Shown here: piece after piece, positions 51,918 through 60,782 of the stretch
Layout of the letters: the number at the start of each line of letters is the position of its first letter
Position numbering within the stretch: position 1 is the stretch's first letter
From: Victivallales bacterium
GTDB lineage: Bacteria; Verrucomicrobiota; Lentisphaeria; Victivallales; UBA1829
Assembly: GCA_016285345.1 (NCBI GenBank)
Contig: JAEEQN010000007.1
Span: 1 to 64,000 of the forward strand
DNA: 64,000 nt
Direction of reading: 5' to 3'
The notes under the pieces: generated by a model
What the model was told of the DNA's origin: nothing
The model's database searches: none
What the model saw: the letters and a program-made list of their open reading frames with translations, nothing else
Translations under genes and position numbers: made by a program

Positions 51918-51945
51918 AATATACCACGTTTTCCGGAAAAATCAA
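51918..51945 (-). promoter_or_regulatory. tRNA-Pro promoter
   Basis: TTGATT (51940-51945), 16 bases, TATATT (51918-51923), about 18 bases before the mature 5' end. Confidence 0.7.
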
Positions 51946-52771
51946 GCTGAAAATGGAAAAAAAACACTTTTTCCTGCGAAAACAGACTGTTTGAGGTATT
52001 GAATGACGTTTTCTTCCGATTGTTCCCGAGAACAGATGCACCCCCTGATATATGCCGAAACACCGAGTCTTTCCCCGACCCATCAGGACTGGCCCGTTTT
52101 GTTTTTGCGAGATAAATGTAAATGTTTATGGATTCTATAAGTTTTGTCAACACATGGATACTGATTTCCTCCCGAAATACAAGAATCGTTTGTTCCAATG
52201 CAACCGTGAGGAGGGCCTTTTGGATGCGGCAGAATATGTTTTTGGTTCCATATCCCCATGACAACGGTAACAGCAGATTCGATGCCGTGTACGTACCAGA
52301 CGAACTTCCTGTATCAGACCAATCGTCTTTTTTCATGCATCCCGTTCCAGGAACTCTTCCATGCTTTCCTTTGTCAGAAACCGTCGGACAACCCCATTTT
52401 TCGCGACGATATCAGGGAAAATGCTTGAAAAGCCATTGAAAGATGCTATAGTATTAAATCCTCGGACTTCCTGCGTTCAGATTCGAGATATCAAACCTCT
52501 TTTGTGTTACGCAGGCGGCATTCACATCAAGCACAACCAAACGCTGATATTATCGGACGGGAAACGATTCTTTTTCAACTTTTTTTTGAAAAACATATCC
52601 ATCTCATCAAAGCGAGTCAAAAAACGCAACATTATTGTTCTGAATGGGATATTGCCATAAAAACGCAACAGCTCGTAATGAACAGGGCCTCGGTCCGATT
52701 CCGAGCATTGTTTTTTGCTCTGATTTTGAGATAAACTGATTCGACACACCCAAACACACAAGGAGTTCACC
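51946..52771. other. Long non-coding stretch right of the island
   Basis: About 830 bp with no supported gene. A minus-strand frame of 155 codons spans 51869-52336 but runs into the tRNA and has no recognisable features. The stretch contains the promoter at 52425 and a small hairpin with T-run (CTCGG/CCGAG at 52689-52705, T at 52710-52716) within the leader of the sugar kinase gene, which may be an attenuator. Parts may be decayed coding DNA. Confidence 0.5.
52425..52452 (+). promoter_or_regulatory. Promoter upstream of PfkB kinase
   Basis: TTGAAA (52425-52430), 16 bases, TATAGT (52447-52452). If it drives the kinase, the leader is about 310 nt; a weaker promoter (TTGTTT near 52708, TAAACT) could lie closer. 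Confidence 0.55.
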
Positions 52772-53866
52772 ATGCTGAAAATCAAATCCGCCGACTCGTG
52801 CAAATACGACATTCTCTCGCTCGGAGAGATCATGCTCCGTTTCGATCCGGGGCCGGGCCGCATCCATACCGCCCGCCAGTTCAACGTGTGGGAAGGCGGC
52901 GGCGAGTATAACGTGGCGCGCGGGCTCCGCCGCTGCTTCGGCCTCCGGGCGGGCGCGATCACGGCGCTCGCGGACAATCCGGTCGGCCGCCTCGTAGAAG
53001 ATTTCATGCTGCAGGGCGGCGTGGACGTCTCCCTCATCAAGTGGGTCCCGTACGACGGCGTGGGGCGTCAGGTCCGCAACGGACTGAACTTCACGGAACG
53101 CGGCTACGGCATCCGCGGCGCGGTGGGGTGTTCCGACCGCGGCAACACGGCGGTTTCCCAGCTGAAGGCGGGCGACATCGACTTCGACATGATCTTCGGC
53201 AAGCTCGGAAGCCGCTGGTTTCACACGGGCGGCATCTTCGCCGCGCTCTCCGACACCACGCCGGGCGTCGTGATCGAGGCGCTGAAAGCCGCCAAGAAAT
53301 ACGGCACCGTGACCAGCTACGACCTCAACTACCGTCCGTCGCTGTGGAAGGCCATCGGCGGCAAGGAACGCGCCCGCGAGGTCAACCGCGAGATCGCGCA
53401 GTACGTGGACGTGATGATCGGCAACGAGGAGGACTTCACCGCCTGCCTCGGATTCGAGGTCGAGGGCCTCGATGCAAACATCAGCGCCATTGATCCGGCC
53501 AACTTCCGCAAGATGATCGAACGCGCGGTCTCCGTCTATCCGAACTTCCAGGCTGCCGCCACCACGCTCCGCACCGTCCGCACCGCCACGGTCAACGACT
53601 GGAGCGCGATCGTCTGGAGCGACGGCAAGTTCTACCAGGCCAAGCAGCGCGACGGCCTCGAGATTTTCGACCGCGTCGGCGGCGGCGACAGCTTCGCATC
53701 CGGCCTCATTTATGGCTTCATGGAAAAGAGCGATCCCGCGCTCGCGGTCGAATACGGCGCTGCCCACGGCGCGCTCGCCATGACCACTCCCGGCGACACA
53801 TCCATGGCACGTCTGGCCGAGGTCGAGAAGCTGGTCGGCGGAGGCGGCGCCCGCGTGGACCGCTGA
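52772..53866 (+). CDS. PfkB-family sugar kinase, probably 2-keto-3-deoxygluconate kinase
   Basis: A 364-residue ribokinase-fold kinase. The N-terminal substrate region has ILSLGEIMLRFDPGPGRIHT and GGGEYNVARGLRR. The phosphotransfer signature with catalytic Asp is RVGGGDSFASGLIYGF near residue 310. Its sequence pattern and length are like KdgK-type enzymes of uronate breakdown, but adenosine or ribose kinase-like activity cannot be excluded. AAGGAG lies eight bases before the ATG. It is monocistronic with a hairpin terminator behind it. Confidence 0.82.
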   Translation: MLKIKSADSCKYDILSLGEIMLRFDPGPGRIHTARQFNVWEGGGEYNVARGLRRCFGLRAGAITALADNPVGRLVEDFMLQGGVDVSLIKWVPYDGVGRQVRNGLNFTERGYGIRGAVGCSDRGNTAVSQLKAGDIDFDMIFGKLGSRWFHTGGIFAALSDTTPGVVIEALKAAKKYGTVTSYDLNYRPSLWKAIGGKERAREVNREIAQYVDVMIGNEEDFTACLGFEVEGLDANISAIDPANFRKMIERAVSVYPNFQAAATTLRTVRTATVNDWSAIVWSDGKFYQAKQRDGLEIFDRVGGGDSFASGLIYGFMEKSDPALAVEYGAAHGALAMTTPGDTSMARLAEVEKLVGGGGARVDR

Positions 53867-53889
53867 ACTCAGCCCAGAATCTGGGATCA

Positions 53890-53949
53890 GGCGGAACGGA
53901 CAAGTCGGTCAATCATCGGTTTCTGTTCTGTTCCGCCCACGCGTTTTTT
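53890..53949 (+). terminator. Probable terminator after sugar kinase
   Basis: GGCGGAAC (53890-53897) pairs with GTTCCGCC (53930-53937), followed by CACGCG and six T. The loop is long. The remainder of 53867-54244 holds only the glmM promoter. Confidence 0.5.
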
Positions 53950-54089
53950 GCCCGTCATTCCGGTAATACACCGAAATGACGGATATCATGTGACCGCATT
54001 GGACCTCTTCATTGTTGGATCAGGAACGTGAGGCACTTCATCCGGCAATCGTTTTCCGCACGTTTTTTTGAAAAAAAGCTATGGGATTA

Positions 54090-54117
54090 TTGAAAAATAA
54101 GCCGGAAAAAGTATATT
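54090..54117 (+). promoter_or_regulatory. glmM promoter
   Basis: TTGAAA (54090-54095), 16 bases, TATATT (54112-54117), leaving a leader of about 120 nt. Confidence 0.65.
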
Positions 54118-54244
54118 AACAGTATGGTTTTGTTCTCGGAAGGAAATCACGAGCGGAATCATAGCCGATTTGACAACGAAAAAGACGAAAACACATCGTC
54201 CGGATACGCCGGGATGAGGGCGTCCGGACCGGAAGGAGAAGCGT

Positions 54245-55624
54245 ATGGGGCGGTTATTCGGGACCGACGGAATTCGAGGCAAGGCAAATGAATATCCTAT
54301 CACGCCGGAGCTCGCCTTGCTGGCGGGCAAAGCCGTCGCGCGGCATTTCTGCCGGAACACGTCCCGCAACGATGCCTTCGGGCAGCGCGGCAACCCGCGC
54401 GCCATTATCGGCAAAGACACGCGCATCTCCGGCTACATGCTCGAAACCGCGCTGATCAGCGGCATGGTGAGCATGGGCATGGACGCCTACGAGATCGGCC
54501 CGATGCCGACGCCCGCAGTCGCCAGCCTCACGAAATCCATGTGCGCCGACTGCGGCGTCATGATCACAGCGTCCCACAATCCCGCCTCGGACAACGGCAT
54601 CAAGCTGTTCAATTCCGAGGGATTCAAACTCCCGGACGAGGTCGAGGACGACATCGAACGCGCAATCTTCGCGATGGTGGAGCACCCCGCCGACGGCACG
54701 CCCGACATCGGAAAGGCGTTCCGTGTGAACGACGCCCGCGGCCGCTACATCCACCAGGCGAAACGTTCCATCGGCTACACCTCGCTGAAAGGCATGAAAG
54801 TGGTGCTGGACTGCGCGAACGGCGCGTCCTATTACGTGGCGCCGATCGTGATGCGCGAGCTCGGAGCCGAGGTCATCACGGCGGGCGTAAAACCGGACGG
54901 CCTCAACATCAACGACGGCTGCGGCGCGCTTCATCCGGAGAACATGTGCCGCCTGGTGAAGGAGCACGGCGCGGATATCGGCGTGTCGTTCGACGGCGAC
55001 GCCGACCGCGTGCAGTTCTGCGACCACACCGGCGCCATCATCAACTGCGACCGCATCATCGGGCTGTGCGCGCTGGACTACAAGTCGCGCGGCCAGCTCT
55101 GCAACGACACGGTCGCGGTCACGTCCATCAGCAACCTCGGGCTGCACGACGCCATGCGCCAGGCGGGCATCAAGGTCGAGGTCACCAACGTCGGCGACCG
55201 CTACGTGATCGAGCGCATGCGCGAAAAGGGGCTGAATCTGGGCGGCGAGCAGACCGGACACCTGATCTTTCTGGAGCACTCCCCGACCGGCGACGGCCTC
55301 ATCTCCGCCCTGCACGTGATGCGCATCATGAAGGAAACGGGGAAATCCATCGCCGAGCTCGCGGCGTTCATGCAGGAGTATCCGCAGATCCAGAGCTCGC
55401 TCCGCATCGCCGAACGCGTCCCGTTCGACGACCTGCCGGAACTTTCCAAGTGCATCCGCGAGGCCAAACAGGACCTCGGGGACGCCGGACGCGTGATCGT
55501 GCGCTACTCCGGCACCGAAAACAAACTTCGTATTCTCGCCGAAGCCCGAACGGAATCCGCCGCGCGGCTCTGGCATGACAAAATAGCGGGCGTCGCGGCC
55601 CGCGAACTGGAGGTAATCCCATAA
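54245..55624 (+). CDS. glmM: Phosphoglucosamine mutase
   Basis: A 459-residue alpha-D-phosphohexomutase converting glucosamine-6-P to glucosamine-1-P for UDP-GlcNAc. It begins RLFGTDGIRGKAN, has the phosphoserine loop GVMITASHNPASDNGIK, the metal-binding FDGDADR, the sugar loop GGEQTGH and the phosphate-binding RYSGTENKLRILAE. Full family length. GAAGGAG precedes the ATG. Its stop overlaps the next start by one base (TAATG), linking it to the acetyltransferase that would act on its product. Confidence 0.96.
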   Translation: MGRLFGTDGIRGKANEYPITPELALLAGKAVARHFCRNTSRNDAFGQRGNPRAIIGKDTRISGYMLETALISGMVSMGMDAYEIGPMPTPAVASLTKSMCADCGVMITASHNPASDNGIKLFNSEGFKLPDEVEDDIERAIFAMVEHPADGTPDIGKAFRVNDARGRYIHQAKRSIGYTSLKGMKVVLDCANGASYYVAPIVMRELGAEVITAGVKPDGLNINDGCGALHPENMCRLVKEHGADIGVSFDGDADRVQFCDHTGAIINCDRIIGLCALDYKSRGQLCNDTVAVTSISNLGLHDAMRQAGIKVEVTNVGDRYVIERMREKGLNLGGEQTGHLIFLEHSPTGDGLISALHVMRIMKETGKSIAELAAFMQEYPQIQSSLRIAERVPFDDLPELSKCIREAKQDLGDAGRVIVRYSGTENKLRILAEARTESAARLWHDKIAGVAARELEVIP

Positions 55625-56523
55625 TGGCTACGTTCGCATTCGAAATCGTCGAGCACGGCAATCCCGCCCTGCTGGAACCCCTGACCTGCAAAAAGCCCGC
55701 GCTCGAGCTGGAACTCGCCGCCGGCACGCTGGAATCCACCCTGCTGGCCCGCTGGTCCGCGATCCAGAACGCCGCGCCCGGCGCGCATCTCCGCCTCGCG
55801 TCCGACTTCTGGCCGTCCAAGGCCCTGCTCGAAAAAGCGTCCGCCGCGATCGCGGACGGCAAGTCCTTCTCCGTGACCGACACCGACGGCGTGGCCGCCG
55901 AATGCACCGGCTGCGGCGCGAACACCGTCGCCATCCCCGCCGACGAGGCTTCCTTCCGCATCCGCTATCCGTGGGATCTGCTGAAGATCAACGAGGAGTA
56001 CCTCGCGGGCTATACCGAAAACGTCATCAACGGCACCGTGCGCGAACGCGTCACGCTCGACGGCGTGGTGATCCTGGGCGAAGGCTCCGTGCTGCTCCCC
56101 GGCGTCTACATCGAGGGCGTCGCCGTGATCGGCAAGAACTGCAAGATCGGCCCGAACTGCTATCTGCGCGGCTACAACTTCATCTCCGACAAATGCCATA
56201 TCGGGCAGGCCGTCGAGATCAAGAACTCCATCCTCATGACGCACGTCGCCGCCGGGCATCTCTCCTACATCGGCGACTCCATCGTCTGCCAGAACGTGAA
56301 CTTCGGCGCGGGCACCATCACCTCGAATTTCCGCCACGACGGCAAGAACCACCGTTCCATGGTCCAGGGCTGCCTCATCGACACCGGCCGCCGCAAATTC
56401 GGCTCCATCATCGGCGAGAACGTCCACACCGGCATCCACACGGCGATATACCCCGGCCGCAAGATCTGGGCCGACGTCCAGACCCGTCCCGGCGACGTGG
56501 TCCAGCTCGACCTGATGAAGTGA
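55624..56523 (+). CDS. GlmU-like left-handed beta-helix acetyltransferase
   Basis: A 299-residue protein with a GlmU-type C-terminal half. The hexapeptide beta-helix (LGEGSVLLPGVYIEGVAVIG) includes AAGHLSYIGDS, with the His matching the catalytic base of GlmU (HLTYLGD), and VNFGAGTITSNF. The link FRIRYPWDLLKINEEYL is also GlmU-like. The N-terminal 100 residues lack any pyrophosphorylase signature (no L-x2-G-x-GTRM). It should acetylate glucosamine-1-P made by GlmM, with which it is translationally coupled. The uridylyltransferase step must then be supplied elsewhere. Confidence 0.82.
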   Translation: MATFAFEIVEHGNPALLEPLTCKKPALELELAAGTLESTLLARWSAIQNAAPGAHLRLASDFWPSKALLEKASAAIADGKSFSVTDTDGVAAECTGCGANTVAIPADEASFRIRYPWDLLKINEEYLAGYTENVINGTVRERVTLDGVVILGEGSVLLPGVYIEGVAVIGKNCKIGPNCYLRGYNFISDKCHIGQAVEIKNSILMTHVAAGHLSYIGDSIVCQNVNFGAGTITSNFRHDGKNHRSMVQGCLIDTGRRKFGSIIGENVHTGIHTAIYPGRKIWADVQTRPGDVVQLDLMK

Positions 56524-56546
56524 TCTTCTCTCAAATGTAATCCCGT

Positions 56547-56590
56547 CCGCCGGGCGCAGCACCATCCACACGTCCGGCGGTACGTTTTTT
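56547..56590 (+). terminator. Possible terminator after glm pair
   Basis: CCGCCGG (56547-56553) pairs with CCGGCGG (56574-56580), followed by TACG and six T. Confidence 0.6.
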
Positions 56591-56610
56591 ACCTCAAAAA
56601 CACGATATTC

Positions 56611-57507
56611 ATGCCCCATTTCCTGCAAATCATTTTCGCGGCACTCCGCTTCGGCACGCGGTTCCGCGGTCCCGTGAAGCCCGCCGAGCCCGCGCTGTAT
56701 TCCCGCGCGCTGGCGTTCCAGCCGTTCCTCGGACTTCTGATCGGGGCGGTCGCCGCGATCCCCACGCTGTTCGTCAGCGCGAGTTTCCGCGGCCTGCAGG
56801 GATTTGTCCTGCTCGCCTCGGGCATCTACGTCTTCCTGCTGGAATGGCTCACGCGGTTCGACCATCTCCACGCGTTCGACTCCGCCTGCCGGATGCTCGC
56901 GGGCGCGGGCGTCTCCCCCGAAGAACGCCTCGGTCGCGCCGCGCAGCCCGGCTCCTCCCCGTGCACCGCCCTCCTGGTCGGCCTGAAACTGCTCGTGATG
57001 TACTTGATCTTCATGCGGACCGCGCTCTTCGGCGACAACATGATGCTCGCCCTCACGCTCGTCGCCGTTCCGTTCTTCGGACGCATCGCGATGCTGTTCG
57101 CGTATCCGTCCGGGTCCGGCAGGGAACGCCCCGAAGTCTACGACGTGATCCGCCTGGGCTGGGTCGTTGTCGCGATGCTGCTTCTGGCGTTCGCGCTCGG
57201 CATGATCCGCACCTACGGCGGCGATTTCTTCTCGTTCCGGTCGATGAAGCTCACGATGTCCGGGTTCCGCAGCCGCACCGGCGATGCCACGGGTTTCTCC
57301 CCGGTCCTCACGGTCGTCAGCCTCGGCATCCAGGACGCCGTCACGTTCCTGGCGAGCGGGTTCCTGTCCGTGCTGTACTGGAATACCGAGGCGTCGAAGA
57401 AGCTGAGAGTCAGCCCGCCGCCCGAGTTCGCCGGAACCGTCTGCGAGACCGCCGAATTCGGCGCGATGATCGTCTTCCTGATCCTCGCCGACGACGTGAT
57501 CTTCTGA
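56611..57507 (+). CDS. CobS-like membrane protein with modified motifs
   Basis: A 298-residue membrane protein with about seven hydrophobic helices. It resembles cobalamin synthase CobS: LAFQPFLGLLIGAVAAIPT near the N-terminus, FDHLHAFDSACRML where CobS has HLDGLADTADG (several acidic/His residues kept), and GFRSRTGDATGF near the C-terminus, where CobS has GGxTGDxxG. It is thus a better CobS candidate than the gene at 32659, but no cobalamin genes surround it. No clear Shine-Dalgarno. A related CDP-alcohol or isoprenoid-linked transferase is an alternative. Confidence 0.55.
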   Translation: MPHFLQIIFAALRFGTRFRGPVKPAEPALYSRALAFQPFLGLLIGAVAAIPTLFVSASFRGLQGFVLLASGIYVFLLEWLTRFDHLHAFDSACRMLAGAGVSPEERLGRAAQPGSSPCTALLVGLKLLVMYLIFMRTALFGDNMMLALTLVAVPFFGRIAMLFAYPSGSGRERPEVYDVIRLGWVVVAMLLLAFALGMIRTYGGDFFSFRSMKLTMSGFRSRTGDATGFSPVLTVVSLGIQDAVTFLASGFLSVLYWNTEASKKLRVSPPPEFAGTVCETAEFGAMIVFLILADDVIF

Positions 57508-57585
57508 ATGCATATAATCCGTTTTGCCATACAGCATTGCTATCCTCCTGCTCCTGCTTTTTTCTGAAAAAGAACAAGAAAATGC

Positions 57586-57614
57586 TTGAAAAAAGTTATC
57601 CCGGCGGATATATT
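57586..57614 (+). promoter_or_regulatory. Promoter of toxin-antitoxin operon
   Basis: TTGAAA (57586-57591), 17 bases, TATATT (57609-57614), only 30 bp before the toxin gene. Confidence 0.7.
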
Positions 57615-57643
57615 ACTTAGAGCCCGGAACAAATGAGGAAATC

Positions 57644-57991
57644 ATGCGCCGCCCGAATGAAAAGAAAAAACACTTTGAATTGCTCGACAGAGTGAAAGAC
57701 TTCCTGCGCGACCAGCCCGGCGAAGTCAAACAGGAGCTGAACGGCCTGATCTTTCAACTTGAGCGGGACGGATACTTGAACTATCCGAACGCGGAAAAGA
57801 TCGAGGGTGAAGATTTGTTTGCCCTGCGTGTAATCCAAACGGGAAATATACGTGTTTTTTATGTGTACGGTCTTTATGATGTAATCTATGGCATTCACGG
57901 CTACGTGAAGAAAACCGGACAAATACCGGAAAACGAACTGAAACAAGCACGAAAACTGCTGAGGCAGTTGATACAAGGAGGTTGCATATGA
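57644..57991 (+). CDS. HigB-like RelE-superfamily toxin
   Basis: A 115-residue toxin of the RelE/HigB (phage Gp49-like) group, probably a ribosome-dependent mRNase. Family pattern: AEKIEGEDLFALRVIQTGNI, then RVFYVYGLYDVIYGIHGYVK and KKTGQIPENELKQA. The toxin gene comes first and the HTH antitoxin second, the order typical of HigBA. It overlaps the antitoxin by ATGA, ensuring matched synthesis. Confidence 0.85.
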   Translation: MRRPNEKKKHFELLDRVKDFLRDQPGEVKQELNGLIFQLERDGYLNYPNAEKIEGEDLFALRVIQTGNIRVFYVYGLYDVIYGIHGYVKKTGQIPENELKQARKLLRQLIQGGCI

Positions 57992-58341
57992 AGAAGAAAA
58001 GACAAGAGGACTGGACGGACGAGGAAAATGCCGCAAATATCGCAGAAATACTAGAACGTGCGAAAAAAGGCATCCGAAGTCAGGAAGAGCTGGAACGTGA
58101 CGCGTATTTCAACGACCCGGCAAATGCGGAAGAGGTCAACGCCATGTTCGAACGTTTCCGCCTCAGAGAAGAGTTGTACAAAGCCCGCCGGGAAGCCAAA
58201 CTGACCCAAAAGGAACTGGCACGGCGGATGGGGACGAGCCAGACTTATATCGCCGCGGTCGAACACGGCAAAAAGAACATCACGTTTTCCACGCTCGCGC
58301 GTTATGCCCGCGCCTGCGGAAAGAAAATCGCCCTCATTTGA
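57988..58341 (+). CDS. HigA-like XRE antitoxin
   Basis: A 117-residue protein with a C-terminal Cro/C1 helix-turn-helix (LTQKELARRMGTSQTYIAAV, about 72-91). The N-terminal half is charged and helical and should wrap the toxin. AAGGAGG lies six bases before the ATG at 57988; a TTG two codons upstream is less likely. It probably represses the operon promoter at 57586. Confidence 0.87.
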   Translation: MKKKRQEDWTDEENAANIAEILERAKKGIRSQEELERDAYFNDPANAEEVNAMFERFRLREELYKARREAKLTQKELARRMGTSQTYIAAVEHGKKNITFSTLARYARACGKKIALI

Positions 58342-58390
58342 GCACGGGACTAGTTCCGGCAGCTTCCCCCGCTGGAATAAGGAGGCGGAC

Positions 58391-58699
58391 ATGTTTCACA
58401 AACTGAATCAGATCAAATCATTACCCGGCTGCAGGCTCTGGGCGAAGTTCTTGGATGGCAGGGAGGTCATCTATGATGTTTCCAGGCTGACGGAGGTCAA
58501 TTCCGTTTTCGGTGACCTTGTGCGGAATCCTGATCTCTTCGCTCAGGTCCGCATCGATCCGGGCGGATACGGAATCAGCTGGAACGACGATCTTGACCTG
58601 GAAGCGGAGGAACTTTGGAAAAACGGGGATGAGGTCAAACCACCGTTTGAGCTTGCCTCTGTTTCCGATGTTGCACAGATCCGGCGACCGACAATATAA
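58391..58699 (+). CDS. DUF2442 domain protein
   Basis: A 102-residue protein of the DUF2442 family: LWAKFLDGREVIYDVSRL, then QVRIDPGGYGISWNDDLDL and a C-terminal acidic segment EAEELW. These small proteins are often found beside toxin-antitoxin genes; function unknown. The ATG at 58391 is preceded by AAGGAGG. It follows the antitoxin by 49 bp on the same strand and probably belongs to that transcript. The promoter of the next gene overlaps its stop. Confidence 0.82.
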   Translation: MFHKLNQIKSLPGCRLWAKFLDGREVIYDVSRLTEVNSVFGDLVRNPDLFAQVRIDPGGYGISWNDDLDLEAEELWKNGDEVKPPFELASVSDVAQIRRPTI

Positions 58700-58700
58700 T
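58671..58700 (+). promoter_or_regulatory. Lipoprotein gene promoter
   Basis: TTGCAC (58671-58676), 18 bases, TATAAT (58695-58700), overlapping the DUF2442 stop. Confidence 0.55.
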
Positions 58701-58742
58701 CTTCCGAATACTGCAATTCCCACTCAACCCCGAGGTGAAACC

Positions 58743-59540
58743 ATGAAAAGGTCACTGCTCTTTGTCCTTCTGTGTCTGGTCGTGCTGCTCACGGGTTGCG
58801 GACGTGTAAAAAGAAAACTGAGCGGAAGCAGTTCGCCGAAGCCGCCGCCCATGCATCCGTTCTACACATACACGGGCTTCCGGGACTGGTACCGTCTTCC
58901 GCTGAAATATCCGTACCAGATCTCGACGATCGACCAACTGAGAGAAGGATATCTGGAAGAGCATACCGGCGGCGATATCGCGGCGGGATCGAAATCCATG
59001 CAAGGGATTGATGTCGGGGGGAGAATTACGCATCTTCATCCGCTGGAAGACTTCGCTGTTTTCCGGAAAGAGGACGGGACATTCGGCTATCTGGAATACG
59101 CGACCGGCAAAACGACCTTGCTGCCGACCGAAGCGGAATTGAAACAGGCATGTCTGCTGACGCCCGGGGAATTCAAACCGATCGAATATTACTACAACCA
59201 GTTCAGCAAGGGCAAACTTATCTATCCGCCGAACGCGTCTTCGGAAAAGATCCGCACCGATCTGATCGCGCAGTTCCACGGGATGACCGTAAAAATGCAT
59301 CCCTACGGCAAGGAGCGCGGAAACGCAAAGATCGAGGTGACATGCGGAGAAAGCGAAAAAGACATCGACGTTCAGACGGGAAAAGCCGTTTTCGTGTGGA
59401 AATGGTCATTGCCTCAGGAAAAGCAGGACACGCTCGACAAGTGGCTGTCCGCGCACAGGGCTGAACTGCTCGAGATGTGGGAGATACGGACCGTGAAGCC
59501 GCTCCCCGCGCCGGAAAAAGAGGCGAACCCGGCGAAGTAG
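58743..59540 (+). CDS. Putative lipoprotein
   Basis: A 265-residue protein with a lipoprotein signal: KRSLLFVLLCLVVLLTGCGR, where LLTGC is the lipobox and the Cys at about 19 would be lipidated. After it comes a Ser/Pro-rich linker, then a mixed alpha/beta body with no family I recognise (FRDWYRLPLKYPYQIS, then IDVQTGKAVFVWKW). The C-terminus is Pro/Ala-rich. The ATG at 58743 is preceded by GAGGTG. Convergent with the exchanger gene. Confidence 0.8.
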   Translation: MKRSLLFVLLCLVVLLTGCGRVKRKLSGSSSPKPPPMHPFYTYTGFRDWYRLPLKYPYQISTIDQLREGYLEEHTGGDIAAGSKSMQGIDVGGRITHLHPLEDFAVFRKEDGTFGYLEYATGKTTLLPTEAELKQACLLTPGEFKPIEYYYNQFSKGKLIYPPNASSEKIRTDLIAQFHGMTVKMHPYGKERGNAKIEVTCGESEKDIDVQTGKAVFVWKWSLPQEKQDTLDKWLSAHRAELLEMWEIRTVKPLPAPEKEANPAK

Positions 59541-59559
59541 TTCTTGCGTTTTTCCGGCT

Positions 59560-60564
59560 TCAGGCGTGGTGCATCACCAGGTAGACGGTGTACGCGATAT
59601 ACGCCGAAAGCAGCAGCGCGCCCTGAACGCGGTTGAGACGCTTTCCGAACATGCCGAAAAGGAACAGCGCGCCGGACGTGCCGAGCATGACCGCGAAATC
59701 CAGCATGCGGATCGACTGTCCCATGAGCGGCGAGATCACCGGCACGATGCCGAGGATGCAGAAGACGTTGAAGATGTTCGACCCCACGATATTGCCGATG
59801 GCGATGTCGTTTTCGCCCTTCAGCGCCGCCACGAACGACGTGGCGAGTTCCGGCAGGCTGGTCCCGACCGCCACGATCGTCAGCCCGGTCACGGCTTCGC
59901 TGATGCCGGCCGCGTTCGTGAACGCCACGGCGGCGATCAGGAACGATTTCGCGCCGAACACCAGCATGGCGACGCCGCCCGCGACCGCGAGCAGCGCCAG
60001 CGGCACACCGAGCGGCCGGTTCATGCTCTCCTCGACCTCGGGATCGACGCCGGAATCCGCCTCCGTTTCCGCCGCGCCCTCCGCCTTCTTCGCCTCCTGT
60101 TTCTTCGACAGGATCACGTTCAGCGTGGTGTAGGTCAGGATGCACAGGAAGAAGAACGCGCCTTCCCAGCGGTTGATGCCGTGGCTCAGAAAATAGAATC
60201 CGGTCAGCGCGAGCATGGCGAACAGCATCACGGGCAGGTCGAACCGCTTCAGATTCGCGTGGAACGGCATCGGGCGCAGGATGGCACACAATCCGAGGAT
60301 CAGCGCCACGTTGCAGATGTTCGACCCGACCACGTTGCCGAGGCTGATGTCCGCCGAACCGCGCAGCGCCGAGTCGATGCTCACGACCAGTTCCGGCGCG
60401 CTGGTGGCGAACGCCGCGAGCGTGAGGCCGATCACGAGACGGGAGATGCGCGCCTTCAGCGCCAGCGAGACGCCGCCCCTGACCAGAAACTCCGCCCCGT
60501 AGTACAGCAACGCCACCCCGAGGACGGCAAGCCCGAGATTGCGGAAGAGATCAAGCATCGGCAT
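59560..60564 (-). CDS. Na+/Ca2+ exchanger (CaCA, YrbG-like)
   Basis: A 334-residue inner-membrane cation antiporter with ten predicted helices. The two alpha-repeats are clear: TLAAFATSAPELVVSID with SLGNVVGSNICNVALI in the first half, and VAVGTSLPELATSFVA with AIGNIVGSNIFNVFCI in the second, carrying the ion-binding Glu, Ser and Asn. A cytosolic acidic loop separates the halves (SGVDPEVEES). It exports Ca2+ in exchange for Na+ or H+. The start at 60564 is chosen; an alternative ATG lies two codons inside. Confidence 0.93.
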   Translation of the reverse strand: MPMLDLFRNLGLAVLGVALLYYGAEFLVRGGVSLALKARISRLVIGLTLAAFATSAPELVVSIDSALRGSADISLGNVVGSNICNVALILGLCAILRPMPFHANLKRFDLPVMLFAMLALTGFYFLSHGINRWEGAFFFLCILTYTTLNVILSKKQEAKKAEGAAETEADSGVDPEVEESMNRPLGVPLALLAVAGGVAMLVFGAKSFLIAAVAFTNAAGISEAVTGLTIVAVGTSLPELATSFVAALKGENDIAIGNIVGSNIFNVFCILGIVPVISPLMGQSIRMLDFAVMLGTSGALFLFGMFGKRLNRVQGALLLSAYIAYTVYLVMHHA

Positions 60565-60647
60565 AATAAAAACAAACTCCCTAAAATGAAAAACAAAACA
60601 GATCCCCGCTCCGGACCTCCGGACGCCGCGGGAAACTTCGACCTCTT

Positions 60648-60675
60648 AATCTACACGTTTTTTCCCGGAATTCAA
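60648..60675 (-). promoter_or_regulatory. Exchanger gene promoter
   Basis: Minus-strand TTGAAT (60670-60675), 16 bases, TAGATT (60648-60653). Confidence 0.55.
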
Positions 60676-60694
60676 GTTTTTTCGGAAAAACGGC

Positions 60695-60722
60695 TTGCTT
60701 TTCCGCGTATGCGTGGTATTTT
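60695..60722 (+). promoter_or_regulatory. Promoter of exported protein gene
   Basis: TTGCTT (60695-60700), 16 bases, TATTTT (60717-60722), divergent from the exchanger promoter. Confidence 0.45.
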
Positions 60723-60782
60723 TATAGTTATGAACACAACCCTTTGCACGGATGGCATTTTAACCCGGAAAGGACCGGACAC

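Noticed and set aside
51869-52336. 155-codon minus-strand frame ending in tRNA-Pro
   Set aside because: It runs into the tRNA gene and across its promoter, and the translation has no similarity I can recognise.
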